In this document: positions 5,967 through 6,253 of the stretch, piece by piece | Layout of the letters: each line of letters begins with the position of its first letter | Numbering within the stretch: the stretch's first letter is position 1 | Assembly (NCBI GenBank): GCA_016870855.1 | Contig: VGAF01000068.1 | Span: 1-6,253 of the forward strand | Length of the DNA: 6,253 nucleotides | Origin: Actinomycetota bacterium | GTDB taxonomy: Bacteria > Actinomycetota > Actinomycetes > Nanopelagicales > Nanopelagicaceae | Direction of reading: 5' to 3' | The notes under the pieces: generated by a model | What the model saw: the letters and a program-made list of their open reading frames with translations, nothing else | Databases searched by the model: none | What the model was told of the DNA's origin: nothing | Translations under genes and position numbers: made by a program

Positions 5967-6253
5967 ATGTTCGTCAGCGAAATGAGCGCGTCTGGAATCG
6001 CAGCCATAATCGCTGCCTCGGCATTCTTCGTCATTGCAATCTCAATCGCATACGCAGTCTTTCGACTGGGCAGAGCGATAGATGAAGTGGGCACGGCAGT
6101 TAAGAACATCTCAAATGAAACAACCCCGCTTCTTAACGAGGTAACAACAACTGTGGAATTGGTTAATGGTCCCTTAGAGAGTATTAATAAGGTAACTCGC
6201 ACCATCGATGAGATGAGTAGCAAGATAGCCGATTCAACTTCGTCGTTTTTGGA
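5967..6253 (+). CDS. DUF948 membrane-anchored protein, N-terminal part (runs off right edge)
   Basis: An open frame begins at ATG 5967 and stays open to the window edge, giving 95 visible residues. It starts with a short polar segment, then one membrane helix at about residues 9-32 (IAAIIAASAFFVIAISIAYAVF). A Ser/Thr/Val-rich amphipathic region follows, with regular small-polar and hydrophobic spacing (VGTAVKNISNETTPLLNEV, then TVELVNGPLESINKV), likely a coiled coil. This layout and the TPLLNEV element (53-59) match the DUF948 family of small actinobacterial membrane proteins, which lie near aspS and alaS in many genomes. The function is unknown. It begins nine bases after the aspS stop, with GGGTAGG (5952-5958) overlapping that stop as a possible ribosome-binding site, so it is probably co-transcribed. 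A second in-frame ATG at 5982 has no better upstream signal. The C-terminal end is not in the window. Confidence 0.8.
   Translation, partial: MFVSEMSASGIAAIIAASAFFVIAISIAYAVFRLGRAIDEVGTAVKNISNETTPLLNEVTTTVELVNGPLESINKVTRTIDEMSSKIADSTSSFL

Noticed and set aside
5735..6223. Minus-strand open frame of 162 codons opposite the end of aspS and the DUF948 start
   Set aside because: It is antisense to two well-supported genes, has no recognisable domain, and its composition looks like the reverse of coding sequence.
1..6253. CRISPR array, transposon, tRNA/rRNA gene or riboswitch
   Set aside because: No spaced direct repeats, transposase, cloverleaf or known riboswitch pattern was seen; nearly all of the window is coding.

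Overview
The window looks like chromosomal housekeeping DNA from a member of the Actinomycetota. The gene order rel – DUF349 (opposite strand) – metallo-beta-lactamase-fold hydrolase – hisS – aspS – DUF948 is the kind of neighbourhood found in that phylum, and the proteins read as actinobacterial versions of their families. Base composition is about half G+C by eye, low for the phylum, and spacing is tight: stop codons overlap, there is one 4-base gene overlap, and gaps are 9 and 37 bases. This fits a streamlined lineage such as planktonic freshwater or marine actinobacteria. The lineage is an inference; no marker here fixes the genus.

Layout. Bases 1-695 (+) are the C-terminal third of a Rel-type (p)ppGpp synthetase/hydrolase whose start lies left of the window. 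Bases 692-1990 (-) encode a 432-residue soluble protein with two clear DUF349 repeats and a third degenerate one. It converges on rel so closely that one palindromic CTAG supplies both stop codons. Bases 1991-2180 are the only sizeable non-coding stretch; they separate the DUF349 gene from the rightward genes and hold a 14-base palindrome and a run of nine G. From 2181 rightward comes an apparent operon: a glyoxalase II-like metallohydrolase (TTG start), histidyl-tRNA synthetase (hisS, ATGA overlap), aspartyl-tRNA synthetase (aspS, 37 bases on), and the start of a DUF948 membrane protein (9 bases on) that runs off the right edge.

The genes centre on translation and its stress response. Rel senses uncharged tRNA on stalled ribosomes, and HisRS and AspRS charge tRNAs. 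AspRS carries the His-31 associated with non-discriminating enzymes, so it probably also makes Asp-tRNA(Asn) for GatCAB to amidate. The hydrolase, DUF349 protein and DUF948 protein have no firm role that can be read from sequence.

I found no mobile element, CRISPR array, tRNA or rRNA gene, and no convincing new multi-gene system. The points most worth checking are the shared stop codons with a nearby 11-bp hairpin, the G9 tract and palindrome in the intergenic region, an 8-bp inverted repeat inside the DUF349 gene, and the AspRS specificity signature.
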